Shown here piece after piece: positions 54,570 through 62,858 of a stretch of 64,000 bases of DNA. The notes beneath the pieces were generated by a model, which was not told the origin of the DNA, ran no database searches, and was given only the letters and a program-made list of their open reading frames with translations. The first letter of the stretch is position 1. Every line of letters begins with the position of its first letter. This stretch comes from Lewinellaceae bacterium (GTDB lineage Bacteria > Bacteroidota > Bacteroidia > Chitinophagales > Saprospiraceae): the NCBI GenBank assembly GCA_016708875.1, contig JADJFA010000009.1, positions 124,001 to 188,000 of the forward strand. Direction: 5' to 3'. A program made the position numbers and the translations under genes.

Positions 54570-55634
54570 TCAATCCAATCCAATCATCCTGTCCTCTACT
54601 CGCTTTAACCGTGTCCGCAGTTGCGCCAGCCAAAACCCGATTCCCGTAAAACCCAGAATAGCCGGGTAAAAAACCAAACGCATCGTATTGTCTAAATCCT
54701 CACTGCCAAAAGCAGGGCTACCCGTCGAACCTGGGTGCAGGCTGGCAAACATCCGTGGTACGATGTAAAGCAATGGAATGAGCGACGCGAATGCAAAAAT
54801 GTTGTACACCGCCGAAAGGCGCGCGCCTTTTTCCGGTTCATCGAAGGAGCGGCGCAGAATGAAATACGCCAGATAAATCAACAACAACACCGCAGTCATC
54901 AATTGCTTGATATCATTGCTCCAGGGAGCGCCCCATGTGTAATTGGCCCACAACATCCCGGTTACCAAACCCATGATGCCAAAAAGTAACCCTGCCTCCG
55001 CAAGCGATGAGGCTCTGCGGTCATAATCCAGTTTTTTATTCAATAAAAACATCACGCTATACACAACTGAGGCCGCAAACAGGAACATCAGCGCAAACCA
55101 CATGGGTACATGGTAGAACGTGTTGCGGATGCTTTCGTAAATGACGTTTCGATACGGGAAACTGAAGTCTTTTATAATGTGGAGTTGCGTGACAGGGTTT
55201 TCAGTCCAAGAAGCAGGTTTACCCGCCATAGCCAAAGCGAAGGAGGGGGCAGTATCCCGCACAAGCTCCACCGCAGACGGCAAAAGCGAAACACCATCAG
55301 AGGGATGATCCAGAATGGCATTGAGCATAACCGATGGACTGGGGCGCGGCAAATCCGACGGAAAGTAGAAGCTGGCTTCTGCAGTGGTGTCATTCAGCAC
55401 GCTGAGATTCTGTCCCAGCACTGCATTGGCAGAATCATACTGTAGCCACACGCGAATGTCCTCGGTTCGGCTTCGGGTATAAAAGGTGTTGTAGCCGTGA
55501 ATAGTCAGGCGCATCGTGTCGCCGGATTTGGCAGTTTCAGGACTGACATAGGCAATGCCAGGCTTGAGTGGCACGAACATTCCCACAGCAAGGGAATAAA
55601 GGACGAGCAGAACGGAGAGGGTTTTCCACCACAT
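54570..55634 (-). CDS. ccmC: CcmC/CcsA-like cytochrome c biogenesis (heme export) protein
   Basis: 354 residues. Five or six transmembrane helices and the tryptophan-rich heme-handling segment WANYTWGAPWSNDIKQ, typical of the CcmC/CcsA family. A periplasmic domain of about 130 residues follows the first helix. A palindromic element (55218-55249) is translated within it as PSFALAMAGK. The ccmB gene lies just upstream on the same strand, fitting a heme export operon. Confidence 0.85.
   Translation of the reverse strand: MWWKTLSVLLVLYSLAVGMFVPLKPGIAYVSPETAKSGDTMRLTIHGYNTFYTRSRTEDIRVWLQYDSANAVLGQNLSVLNDTTAEASFYFPSDLPRPSPSVMLNAILDHPSDGVSLLPSAVELVRDTAPSFALAMAGKPASWTENPVTQLHIIKDFSFPYRNVIYESIRNTFYHVPMWFALMFLFAASVVYSVMFLLNKKLDYDRRASSLAEAGLLFGIMGLVTGMLWANYTWGAPWSNDIKQLMTAVLLLIYLAYFILRRSFDEPEKGARLSAVYNIFAFASLIPLLYIVPRMFASLHPGSTGSPAFGSEDLDNTMRLVFYPAILGFTGIGFWLAQLRTRLKRVEDRMIGLD
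55218..55249. repeat. Palindromic element inside ccmC
   Basis: TTTACCCGCCATAGCCAAAG then CGAAGGAGGGGGC. Read from the minus strand in the ccmC frame: PSFALAMAGK. Confidence 0.85.
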
Positions 55635-55639
55635 AATTT

Positions 55640-55718
55640 GAAATTTAATATTTGGAAATTGGGATATTGATGGAATTGTGCACTGGTGAATAATATCTCA
55701 ATATCCTAATATCTCAAC
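55640..55718. repeat. AATATTGGGATATTG tract between ccmB and ccmC
   Basis: AATTGGGATATTG and CAATATCCTAATATCTC form a loose inverted repeat; family as at 737-780 and 34910-34955. Confidence 0.65.
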
Positions 55719-56363
55719 TTAGTCTTTCCAAATGAACGGGAACAGCACAAAAGTCAGTGTCAACAATATCGCATCAATCGCCAGCAGGTTGACAATGTCG
55801 CGTTTGTAGGAGGTGTCTTGTATGAGTCTGAGGGCAATTTGCGAAAGCCGGATTAGGGTAAGTAAAATGGGCAATATCACCGGGAAACTCAAAATCGCCA
55901 TCAGCGTGGCCGAGTTATTGGCCTTGGCCGCTATGCTGGCAATGAAGGTGAAAGCAATGCTGAAACCAACACTTCCCAAGGCCACTGTGAGGCAAAAAAG
56001 CGGCATGTCTTTCACAGGATTGCCAGCCACGAGGCTGTACGCGCCAAACGAAAGTCCACTTAACGTCAACAGTAACAGGGTGTTGTAAATAATTTTTGCC
56101 AGCAACAGCATTGAAGGATCGGCAAGCTGGTAGTAATACAATTGCCTCGACCCGCTTTCCTGCACAAAACTTTTCACCACAGCATTGATACTGGCAAACA
56201 GCACAATGAGCCAGAAGAGTATGTTCCAAACTTGTGCATTCACTTTGACACTCGCGACATATACCACGAACACCATGCTGAACACATACAACACGATGCC
56301 ACTTAGGGCATAGCGCTGACGAAATTCAAGTAAAAACTCTTTGTGCAGGAGGGTGAGGAGCAT
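55719..56363 (-). CDS. ccmB: CcmB heme exporter subunit
   Basis: 214 residues from ATG 56363 (the longer in-frame extension is repeat sequence). Six helices in the CcmB pattern (KEFLLEFRQRYALSGI; SGSRQLYYYQLADPSMLLLAK; GSVGFSIAFTFIASIAA). It is the membrane partner in heme export for c-type cytochrome assembly, with ccmC next to it. Confidence 0.88.
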   Translation of the reverse strand: MLLTLLHKEFLLEFRQRYALSGIVLYVFSMVFVVYVASVKVNAQVWNILFWLIVLFASINAVVKSFVQESGSRQLYYYQLADPSMLLLAKIIYNTLLLLTLSGLSFGAYSLVAGNPVKDMPLFCLTVALGSVGFSIAFTFIASIAAKANNSATLMAILSFPVILPILLTLIRLSQIALRLIQDTSYKRDIVNLLAIDAILLTLTFVLFPFIWKD

Positions 56364-56380
56364 GGGGGCGAAGATAAGAG

Positions 56381-56520
56381 GATTGATTCGATTGGGACGA
56401 TTGGAGAGATTGATTCGATTGTCTTTCCATAAAATGAACCACTTGTAGAGCCTCCTAATCAATCGGCTCAATCGTACCAATGCCCAATCGAATCAATCGC
56501 TCCAATCGGTTCAATCGCAC
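56381..56520. repeat. Inverted TTGATTCGATTGG repeats
   Basis: Left 56381-56420 (GATTGATTCGATTGGGACG) and right 56484-56520 (CCAATCGAATCAATCGCTCC). It occupies the region upstream of ccmB and after the SBF gene; the same family precedes mlaE (58983-59030). Confidence 0.7.
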
Positions 56521-56529
56521 CAATTCCTA

Positions 56530-57420
56530 TCAATTTCTCCGCCACCACCACGCCAACCCCATGCCCGTCACCAGATCCCAAATTCCCCACCATGCAGCGA
56601 TGAGCGCCATACCGCCCAATCCTCCAAAGAACTTGAAAATGAGCAGCAGACCGAGTGCGGTGTTGTGTACTCCGCCTTCAAAAGCCAGGGTACGACGGTC
56701 TAATTTGGGCAAACGAAAAAGCTTGCCAAGCAGGTAACCGTTGGATAGCGCGACAGCATTGTGGACGGCCACTATCAAGAAAATAAAGCCCAGGTATTGC
56801 ACCAGATTATCGCTGTTGCCCAATAAGGCCAACACGAGTATGGAAAAAAAAATCAGCAGCGAAATACGTTGCACCCAAACCCGGATACCCGCCACAAACT
56901 CAGGTTTTCGTTCGTGCAACCAAATCCCCAGAAGTAAAGGCACTACGATCAACTCAATGATGATCAAAGCCATATCCAAAAATTTGATCTCAAATGATTG
57001 GCGCAAAGCCTCAGAGTCCGGAATGAATTTGGACCAAAACAAAAAACCCGCTGGCGTGATAAAGGTGGCAGTAAGGATGATAATGGCATTGAGCGTGACG
57101 GAGAGCGGCACATTGGCTTTGGCAAAATGGACCAAAAAATTCGTCATGTTGCCCGAAGGACACATGCTCACCAACACCATGCCCATGGCCACACTAACAG
57201 GCGGCTGAAACACGGCGATGATGCCCAGGGTTAAGAGCGGAAATACCAGATATTGTGCCAGCAAACCCACCCCAACCGATTGCGGAAAATCTACCACTTT
57301 CCGAAAATCGGAGAACTTGACATCCAAGGCTACACTGAACATGAGAAATGCCATCGCCATGTTCAGCACAATCATTTGATTGGGGTTGAAGTGCAGGTGC
57401 AGGGGGTCAACAGGGTGCAT
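56530..57420 (-). CDS. Bile acid:sodium symporter-family (SBF) transporter
   Basis: 296 residues from ATG 57420. Nine or so hydrophobic segments with SBF signatures (QYLVFPLLTLGIIAV; VSMCPSGNMTNFLVHFAKAN; EGGVHNTALGLLLIF). Such carriers move bile acids, sulfate conjugates or other organic anions with sodium; substrate unknown. It diverges from folC. Confidence 0.85.
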   Translation of the reverse strand: MHPVDPLHLHFNPNQMIVLNMAMAFLMFSVALDVKFSDFRKVVDFPQSVGVGLLAQYLVFPLLTLGIIAVFQPPVSVAMGMVLVSMCPSGNMTNFLVHFAKANVPLSVTLNAIIILTATFITPAGFLFWSKFIPDSEALRQSFEIKFLDMALIIIELIVVPLLLGIWLHERKPEFVAGIRVWVQRISLLIFFSILVLALLGNSDNLVQYLGFIFLIVAVHNAVALSNGYLLGKLFRLPKLDRRTLAFEGGVHNTALGLLLIFKFFGGLGGMALIAAWWGIWDLVTGMGLAWWWRRN

Positions 57421-57576
57421 GATGGATGTTGGACGTTGGATTGTTGGACTTTGGACAAATATAAGCCTGGGAAAAGTCGTCTGACAAGTAAAGCCGAACA
57501 AGGGCAAAAATGCGGCTTCCTTTCGAGACGCCATCGCAAAAGTTTTATCCAACTTTGCGGCCCAATTGGTTCGCCC

Positions 57577-58938
57577 ATGGATTACAAACAAACGCTCGAT
57601 TTTCTGTATGCTCAATTGCCGATGTTCCATCGAATCGGTGCAGCAGCCTATAAAAATGACCTGACGAATACCATCGCACTTTGCGAGCATTTGGGCAATC
57701 CGCACCAAAAATTTCAGTCCATCCACGTCGGGGGCACCAATGGGAAAGGCTCGGTGAGCCACATGCTGGCTGCGGTTTGCCAGGCTTCCGGTATGAAAAC
57801 GGGGCTTTACGTCAGCCCGCATTACAAGGATTTTCGGGAGCGCATAAAAATAGATGGACAATACATTCCGCGCAGACAAGTCGTTGATTTTGTGGGACTT
57901 CACCGCGAAGCCATTGAGCGAATCCAGCCCTCTTTTTTTGAACTTTGCGTTGCCATGGCATTTGATTGGTTTGCACGTCAAAAAGTAGACATTGCCATTA
58001 TTGAAGTCGGATTGGGTGGCAGGCTCGACAGCACCAACGTGATCACCCCTTTATTGAGTGTTATCACGAACATCAGTTATGACCACCAAAATTTGTTGGG
58101 CGATACGCTGCCCCTCATTGCAGCCGAAAAAGCGGGCATCATCAAGCCTGGCATCCCGGTCGTCATTGGTGAAACGCATCCTGAATCCGCGCCAGTTTTC
58201 TTGAAAAAAGCAGCCGAAGTTGCTGCCCCGATTGTTTTTGCCGATCAGCATTTTCGGGTGGAGGAATGTAACCCGGCACAGCGTTCTGGTATACATAACG
58301 TTTTCAAGGACGGACATTTGTTCCTCGAAAACCTTGAAGTAGATGCTTCCGGGCCATTTCAGGCGAAGAATGTGGCGACGGTGCTACAGGCTTTGGAAGT
58401 CTTTGGCAAACGGTTGTGTATTCGGGTTGGGAGACCTCGGAGGTCTTCGAAGACCTCCGAGGTCTCCCAACCCGAATACACAACCCTTATCCGCTCAGGC
58501 TTAAAAAACCTCCGCTTGCTCACCCGATTCATGGGTCGCTGGCAAATAATTGGCGAAAACCCCATGATACTTTGTGATAGCGCGCACAACGAGGCAGGGC
58601 TTCGACTGGCGTTTGAAGATATTCTAAAAACCTATAAGGTTTCTAAAAACCTTATAGGTTTCAAGCAACTCCACATCGTCACAGGTTTTGTCAATGACAA
58701 AGACGTAGACAAGGCGCTCGGATTTTTCCCGCAGGAAGCACGGTATTATTTTGCTAAAGCAAACATTCCCAGAGGATTAGAAGCACAGGTGTTGCAAGAA
58801 AAAGCCGCCGGGTTTGGGCTACAGGGCAGGGCATACAGTTCGGTGCGCAACGCGCTTAGAGCAGCCAAACGTGCCGCTAAACCAAATGATATGATTCTTG
58901 TAATCGGAAGTATCTTCGTAGTAGGGGAGGTTTTGTGA
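57577..58938 (+). CDS. folC: Bifunctional folylpolyglutamate/dihydrofolate synthase
   Basis: 453 residues from ATG 57577. The P-loop IHVGGTNGKGSVSHML, YVSPHYKDFRERI, EVGLGGRLDSTNV, SYDHQNLLGDTL and CDSAHNEAG are FolC motifs. The enzyme adds glutamate to folates in the cytoplasm. Two palindromic elements are translated in frame: 58412-58485 (perfect 74-bp palindrome, read CIRVGRPRRSSKTSEVSQPE) and 58628-58661 (YKVSKNLIGFK). They make the protein longer than usual and lie in surface loops, as far as family alignment from memory tells. Confidence 0.93.
   Translation: MDYKQTLDFLYAQLPMFHRIGAAAYKNDLTNTIALCEHLGNPHQKFQSIHVGGTNGKGSVSHMLAAVCQASGMKTGLYVSPHYKDFRERIKIDGQYIPRRQVVDFVGLHREAIERIQPSFFELCVAMAFDWFARQKVDIAIIEVGLGGRLDSTNVITPLLSVITNISYDHQNLLGDTLPLIAAEKAGIIKPGIPVVIGETHPESAPVFLKKAAEVAAPIVFADQHFRVEECNPAQRSGIHNVFKDGHLFLENLEVDASGPFQAKNVATVLQALEVFGKRLCIRVGRPRRSSKTSEVSQPEYTTLIRSGLKNLRLLTRFMGRWQIIGENPMILCDSAHNEAGLRLAFEDILKTYKVSKNLIGFKQLHIVTGFVNDKDVDKALGFFPQEARYYFAKANIPRGLEAQVLQEKAAGFGLQGRAYSSVRNALRAAKRAAKPNDMILVIGSIFVVGEVL
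58412..58485. repeat. Perfect 74-bp palindrome inside folC
   Basis: Bases 58412-58448 and 58449-58485 are exact reverse complements (centre GGTCTTCGAAGACC). It contains AGACCTCGGAGGTCT, an ACCTnnnAGGT core like that at 58628 and 42814. It is read in frame without a stop. Confidence 0.97.
58628..58661. repeat. AAACCTATAAGGTTT inverted element inside folC
   Basis: AAACCTATAAGGTTT (58628-58642) and AAACCTTATAGGTTT (58647-58661) are exact complements with a four-base loop. The intergenic copy at 42814 has the same backbone with CGT/ACG in place of ATA/TAT. Confidence 0.95.
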
Positions 58939-58953
58939 TTTGTGAAATTCAAC

Positions 58954-58982
58954 TTTTGACTGCCGACTTAACGCTACATTTG
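58954..58982 (+). promoter_or_regulatory. Promoter of the mlaE gene
   Basis: TTTTG at 58954-58958 (-33) and TACATTTG at 58975-58982 (-7), 19 bp apart, followed by a leader of about 40 bases made of AATCGAA repeats. Confidence 0.6.
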
Positions 58983-59030
58983 CCCAATCCAACCAATCGA
59001 ATTCAATCGAAAAATCGAACCAATCGAAAA
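58983..59030. repeat. CCAACCAATCGAATTC repeat in the mlaE leader
   Basis: AATCGAA-type units directly before ATG 59031; related to 56381-56520. Confidence 0.6.
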
Positions 59031-59792
59031 ATGCAAGCATTACTTTCAAAATACAATTTCCTCTTCGACTTTGGCCGCTACCTGATCATGATGAAACATG
59101 CATTTGGGCGGCCTGAGAAGTTTTCGATGTATTGGAAAGAGACCATGCGCCAGATGAATGATATTGGCGTTGGCTCGCTTATCATTGTGTGCCTTATCTC
59201 GATTTTTATCGGGGCGGTGGCTGCCATTCAGTTTGCGTATCAGTTGGATGGTCAGCTGGTCCCGCGTTATTATATAGGTTATATCGTCCGCGATTTGGCG
59301 CTGATTGAACTTTCTCCCACCATTAGCTGTCTTGTATTGGCTGGTAAAGTAGGCTCCAATATGGCAGCTGAAATCGGAGGGATGCGCCAAAAAGAACACA
59401 TTGACGCGATGGAGGTAATGGGCGTAAACACGGCGGCCTACCTCATTAGCACCAAACTGATTGCTGCATTGGTGGTCATCCCTATGCTGGTGACCTTTTC
59501 GGCCTTTGTTGCTAATATAGGTGGTTTTTTAGCCACTGTCCCTACTGGAATTATCACCAGCGACGAGTATACCCAAGGGCTGCGCTCCTTTTTTGTACCG
59601 TATAATGTGTTCATGATGTATGTAAAAGCGGTTGTTTTTGCATATCTTCTTACGACCGTTTCCTGCTATCAGGGCTATTTTGTTCAGGGAGGCAGCATCG
59701 AACTCGGCCAGGCCAGTACGCGCGCTGTGGTTTACAGCAGTATTTTGATTTTGCTAGCGGATTATTTGATCGCTGTATTGTTGACGGGATGA
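59031..59792 (+). CDS. mlaE: MlaE/YrbE-family ABC transporter permease
   Basis: 253 residues from ATG 59031 (upstream in-frame sequence is repeat). Five helices and the MlaE core (GAVAAIQFAYQL; LAGKVGSNMAAEIGGMR; IDAMEVMGVNTAAYLIS). It forms the permease of a lipid-trafficking ABC system in the inner membrane. No ATPase or MCE partner is within the window, so it is either isolated or its partners lie elsewhere. Confidence 0.88.
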   Translation: MQALLSKYNFLFDFGRYLIMMKHAFGRPEKFSMYWKETMRQMNDIGVGSLIIVCLISIFIGAVAAIQFAYQLDGQLVPRYYIGYIVRDLALIELSPTISCLVLAGKVGSNMAAEIGGMRQKEHIDAMEVMGVNTAAYLISTKLIAALVVIPMLVTFSAFVANIGGFLATVPTGIITSDEYTQGLRSFFVPYNVFMMYVKAVVFAYLLTTVSCYQGYFVQGGSIELGQASTRAVVYSSILILLADYLIAVLLTG

Positions 59793-59819
59793 GGGTGTCG
59801 TCATTGGTCATTAAGTCAT

Positions 59820-59863
59820 TTTTACCCGCCGTAGTCCCGAGTGCTCGGGACGAAGGAGGGGGG
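59820..59863. repeat. Palindromic element between mlaE and dapD
   Basis: TTTACCCGCCGTAGTCCCGA then GTGCTCGGGACGAAGGAGG. The inner GTCCCGAG/CTCGGGAC stem adds to the outer one. Intergenic. Confidence 0.85.
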
Positions 59864-59922
59864 CATTAGCAGCCCAATCCAATTTGGAAAATTACATTCA
59901 AATACAAACTGAAAAACAAAGA

Positions 59923-60771
59923 ATGGCAGACCTGAAAGAAATCATCGAAGCCGCTTGGCTGGACCGCTCGCTCCTGCAAGGTTGGGAGACGAAAAAAGCC
60001 ATTCGCGAAGTCATAGAATTGCTGGACAGAGGCGAACTCCGCGTAGCAGAGCATTTACCCGCCGAAGCTGGAAGCGAAGGAGGAAATGGTGAGGGCGCCT
60101 GGATCACCCGCGAATGGGTCAAAAAAGCCATTTCGCTTTACTTTCCCATTCAGGAAATGCAGACCATTGAGGTTGGGCCATTTGAATATTACGACAAAAT
60201 CCCGCTCAAGTCTGGCTATGCAGCAAAAGGGGTACGGGTAGTGCCGCAGGCCATAGCGCGGTACGGTTCGTTCATTGAAAAAGGTGCAATCCTGATGCCT
60301 TCTTATGTCAATATCGGGGCCTGGGTGGGTGCCGGCACCATGGTGGACACCTGGGCCACGGTCGGTTCTTGCGCACAGATTGGCCGCAACGTACACCTCG
60401 CAGGGGGCGTGGGCATTGGCGGCGTATTAGAGCCACCACAAGCCACGCCAACCATCATTGAAGACGAGTGTTTTATCGGCTCACGTTGTATTGTAGTAGA
60501 AGGTGTACACGTTGGGAGAGAGGCCGTGTTGGGAGCCAACGTAGTGCTTACTCAAAGCACCCATATTATTGACGTTACTGGTTCAGAACCAATCATATAC
60601 AAAGGCAAAGTTCCGCCGCGCTCGGTAGTCATACCAGGTACCTACACCCGAAAATACCCGGCAGGTGAATACCAAGTAGCTTGTGCCCTCATCATCGGCC
60701 AACGCCAGGAAAGCACGGACAAAAAGGTTTCTTTGAATGAGGCGTTGAGGGAATATGCGGTCTCCGGGTAA
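59923..60771 (+). CDS. dapD: 2,3,4,5-tetrahydropyridine-2,6-dicarboxylate N-succinyltransferase
   Basis: 282 residues from ATG 59923. An N-terminal helical part, then a left-handed beta-helix of hexapeptide repeats (GAWVGAGTMVDTWATVGSCAQIG; GGVGIGGVLEPPQATP; IGSRCIVVEGVHVG). This is the lysine/diaminopimelate branch enzyme. A palindromic element (60054-60085) adds LPAEAGSEGGNG in the N-terminal domain; the fold after it (WITREWVKKAISLYFPIQEM) is normal. It lies between mlaE and the RDD gene. Confidence 0.93.
   Translation: MADLKEIIEAAWLDRSLLQGWETKKAIREVIELLDRGELRVAEHLPAEAGSEGGNGEGAWITREWVKKAISLYFPIQEMQTIEVGPFEYYDKIPLKSGYAAKGVRVVPQAIARYGSFIEKGAILMPSYVNIGAWVGAGTMVDTWATVGSCAQIGRNVHLAGGVGIGGVLEPPQATPTIIEDECFIGSRCIVVEGVHVGREAVLGANVVLTQSTHIIDVTGSEPIIYKGKVPPRSVVIPGTYTRKYPAGEYQVACALIIGQRQESTDKKVSLNEALREYAVSG
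60054..60085. repeat. Palindromic element inside dapD
   Basis: TTACCCGCCGAAGCTGGAAG then CGAAGGAGGA; read LPAEAGSEGG in frame. One copy of the CCCGCC...GGAGG family. Confidence 0.85.
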
Positions 60772-60913
60772 TTGGTTTATTGGTGATTGGTGGACTAGTG
60801 ATTGGTGACTGGAAAACTACGGTTGATTTCATTGCAATCACCAATTTACAAATCACCAATATACAAATCACCAATCACAATTAAACCAATCACCATTAAA
60901 CCAATCACCAAGA
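60772..60913. repeat. Inverted ATTGGTGATTGG tract before the RDD gene
   Basis: ATTGGTTTATTGGTGATTGG on the left and AATCACCAATCACAATTAAACC on the right are complementary over much of their length. Same family as the CCAATCACC repeats in the caspase 3 linker (22639) and hydrolase gene (47785). Confidence 0.75.
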
Positions 60914-60914
60914 A

Positions 60915-61655
60915 ATGAACAAAACCATCGAGATCCGAACCACCCAAAATGTCACCATCGAGTACGAACTCGCTGGGCTGCGTGAGCGGGCATTGGCCTG
61001 GATGCTGGATACAGGCATCGTTGTGGTCGGGTATTATATTTTGATTATTCTGATGATGGTCATTTTTGGGGAGGTAGGCAATTGGTGGGGCGTGTTTTTT
61101 GGCATCATGCTTTTTTTGATCTACTTTCTTTACCACATCCTTTTTGAAATCCTGAGACGCGGGCAAAGCCCTGGGAAAATGGGGCTTGGGATCAAAGTCG
61201 TCCGACTTGACGGCAAGGATCCGGAATGGAGCGACGTGACCTTGCGCGCATTGCTGCAATTGGTAGACTCCATTTTCTGCCTCGGCATCGTCGGGGGCTT
61301 ACTGATACAGACCACCGCTAAAGCCCAACGACTCGGCGACATGGCCGCCAATACCACCATTATCAAACTCCAAAGTACTTACCACTCCTTCCGCCTCGCT
61401 GATATCCTTAGCATCTCCTCGTTGCAGAACTATCAGCCCGTGTACCCGCAGGTTCGCAACTTAAGCGAGCGCGACATGATTTTTGTCAAAACCGCTCTGA
61501 CCCGACTTGGTACTTATCCGAACCAGGCCCACGAAGAACTGCTGGAAGACCTGGTGACGAGGCTTATGCCGTTGATAGGGGTGGAGCAAAGGCCCTTCAA
61601 CCGCGTGGAGTTTTTGAAAACTTTGTTGAAGGATTACATAGTGCTAACAAGGTAA
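60915..61655 (+). CDS. RDD-family membrane protein
   Basis: 246 residues. The first helix carries the R..D pattern (RALAWMLDTGIVVVGYY), with GKMGLGIKVVRLDG and QRLGDMAANTTII as in other RDD proteins. A cytoplasmic C-terminal half of about 90 residues follows. RDD proteins are linked to ion transport or to membrane complexes; the role is uncertain. It ends 9 bp before the K+ channel gene. Confidence 0.82.
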   Translation: MNKTIEIRTTQNVTIEYELAGLRERALAWMLDTGIVVVGYYILIILMMVIFGEVGNWWGVFFGIMLFLIYFLYHILFEILRRGQSPGKMGLGIKVVRLDGKDPEWSDVTLRALLQLVDSIFCLGIVGGLLIQTTAKAQRLGDMAANTTIIKLQSTYHSFRLADILSISSLQNYQPVYPQVRNLSERDMIFVKTALTRLGTYPNQAHEELLEDLVTRLMPLIGVEQRPFNRVEFLKTLLKDYIVLTR

Positions 61656-61664
61656 ACGCTTATA

Positions 61665-62759
61665 ATGAATTACATACTCCATCTGCTGCATCTCTCTCGG
61701 GCAAAGGAGATACTTTTCACGAAGAAAAGCCGGTTGGAGCATTTCCTCAGCGCTATTCGACGACTACGATTTGCACTGATGCTGCTGGTAATTGCAGTAT
61801 TGATAGGAACTTTGGGCTATCGGATTATAGAACACACACCTTGGTTCGACGCCTACTATATGAGTTTGGTAACGCTTTCCACCGTAGGTTTTGGAGAGGT
61901 TATTCCTTTGAGCCATGCCGGACGCTTTTTCACCTCCTTTCTCATTATTTTCAACATAGGCTTCTTTGCCTACGCCATTTCTACGGTCACCAGTATATTC
62001 GCAGACCCTGAAATTCACGCTTTTTTTTCGGACTTAAAAATGATGCAGCGAATCAACAAATTGCAGCAGCACACCATTGTCTGTGGCTTTGGTCGCCATG
62101 CCGGAGAAGTATGTAAGGAACTGGCGAAACAAAATTTGCCTTTTTTGGTCATTGAAATTGATTCTGAAAAGACAGAGCAGCTGAAAAGCGAAACAGATTA
62201 TTTGTTCCTAAGAGGCGACGCCACCCTGGATGAAGTCTTGCACGAGGCTGGTATTGAGCGGGCTACTTCTTTGGTAGTGACTCTGCCTTCGGATGCCAAC
62301 AATTTATTTGTCGTGTTGTCTGCCCGGCAAATCAATCCTGGACTCAAAATCATCAGTCGGCTCAACAACGCTTCCGATGAATTAAAACTCCGTCGGGCAG
62401 GCGCCAACCATGTGGTGATGCCCGAGCAAATTGGCGGTTATTACATGGCCACTTTGGTGAAAAAACCAGACCTGGTTGCATTCTTCAACTTGATTTCCAA
62501 TGTGGGGACAAATAATGTGGTCTTTGAGGAAATAGCAGTAGCTCGCCTAAAAGACAAATTTCGGGGATGTTCCATTGCCCAAAGCCGTATGCAGGCGGCT
62601 ACACATGTGCCCATTATGGGACTGCGATACCCCGACGGACATTATCAACTCAACCCTCCACCAGAAACGGTGCTCCAGCCCGATATGCAGATTGTGGTAT
62701 TGGGCGATGCCGAACAGATCAAACGATTTTGTTCGCTGGTGCTGGCTGATGAAGCCTGA
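61665..62759 (+). CDS. Potassium channel with TrkA-N (RCK) domain
   Basis: 364 residues. Two transmembrane helices around the pore loop (SLVTLSTVGFGEVIPLS, with TVGFG in place of the more usual TVGYG), then an RCK N domain (IVCGFGRHAGEVCKELAKQN) and TrkA-C-like end. Such channels gate potassium by ligand or nucleotide binding to RCK. It lies 9 bp after the RDD gene, so the two are probably one transcript. Confidence 0.9.
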   Translation: MNYILHLLHLSRAKEILFTKKSRLEHFLSAIRRLRFALMLLVIAVLIGTLGYRIIEHTPWFDAYYMSLVTLSTVGFGEVIPLSHAGRFFTSFLIIFNIGFFAYAISTVTSIFADPEIHAFFSDLKMMQRINKLQQHTIVCGFGRHAGEVCKELAKQNLPFLVIEIDSEKTEQLKSETDYLFLRGDATLDEVLHEAGIERATSLVVTLPSDANNLFVVLSARQINPGLKIISRLNNASDELKLRRAGANHVVMPEQIGGYYMATLVKKPDLVAFFNLISNVGTNNVVFEEIAVARLKDKFRGCSIAQSRMQAATHVPIMGLRYPDGHYQLNPPPETVLQPDMQIVVLGDAEQIKRFCSLVLADEA

Positions 62760-62773
62760 CGCAACAAATTAAA

Positions 62774-62858
62774 TTAAATGAAACACATAGGCACAATAGA
62801 ACACATAGTCCTGATTTTCAAAACTATGTGTCCTATTGTGCCTATGTGTTTCATTTAA
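62774..62858. repeat. Inverted repeat with 35-bp arms between convergent genes
   Basis: TTAAATGAAACACATAGGCA (from 62774) pairs with TGCCTATGTGTTTCATTTAA (to 62858), one mismatch over 35 bases, loop of about 15. It may end both transcripts; its 3' arm enters the stop region of the helicase gene. Confidence 0.9.

Noticed and set aside
57420..57465. TTGGACGTTGGATTG tract considered as a promoter
   Set aside because: It looks like another TTGGAC-type repeat and lacks a matching -7 element at a suitable distance.
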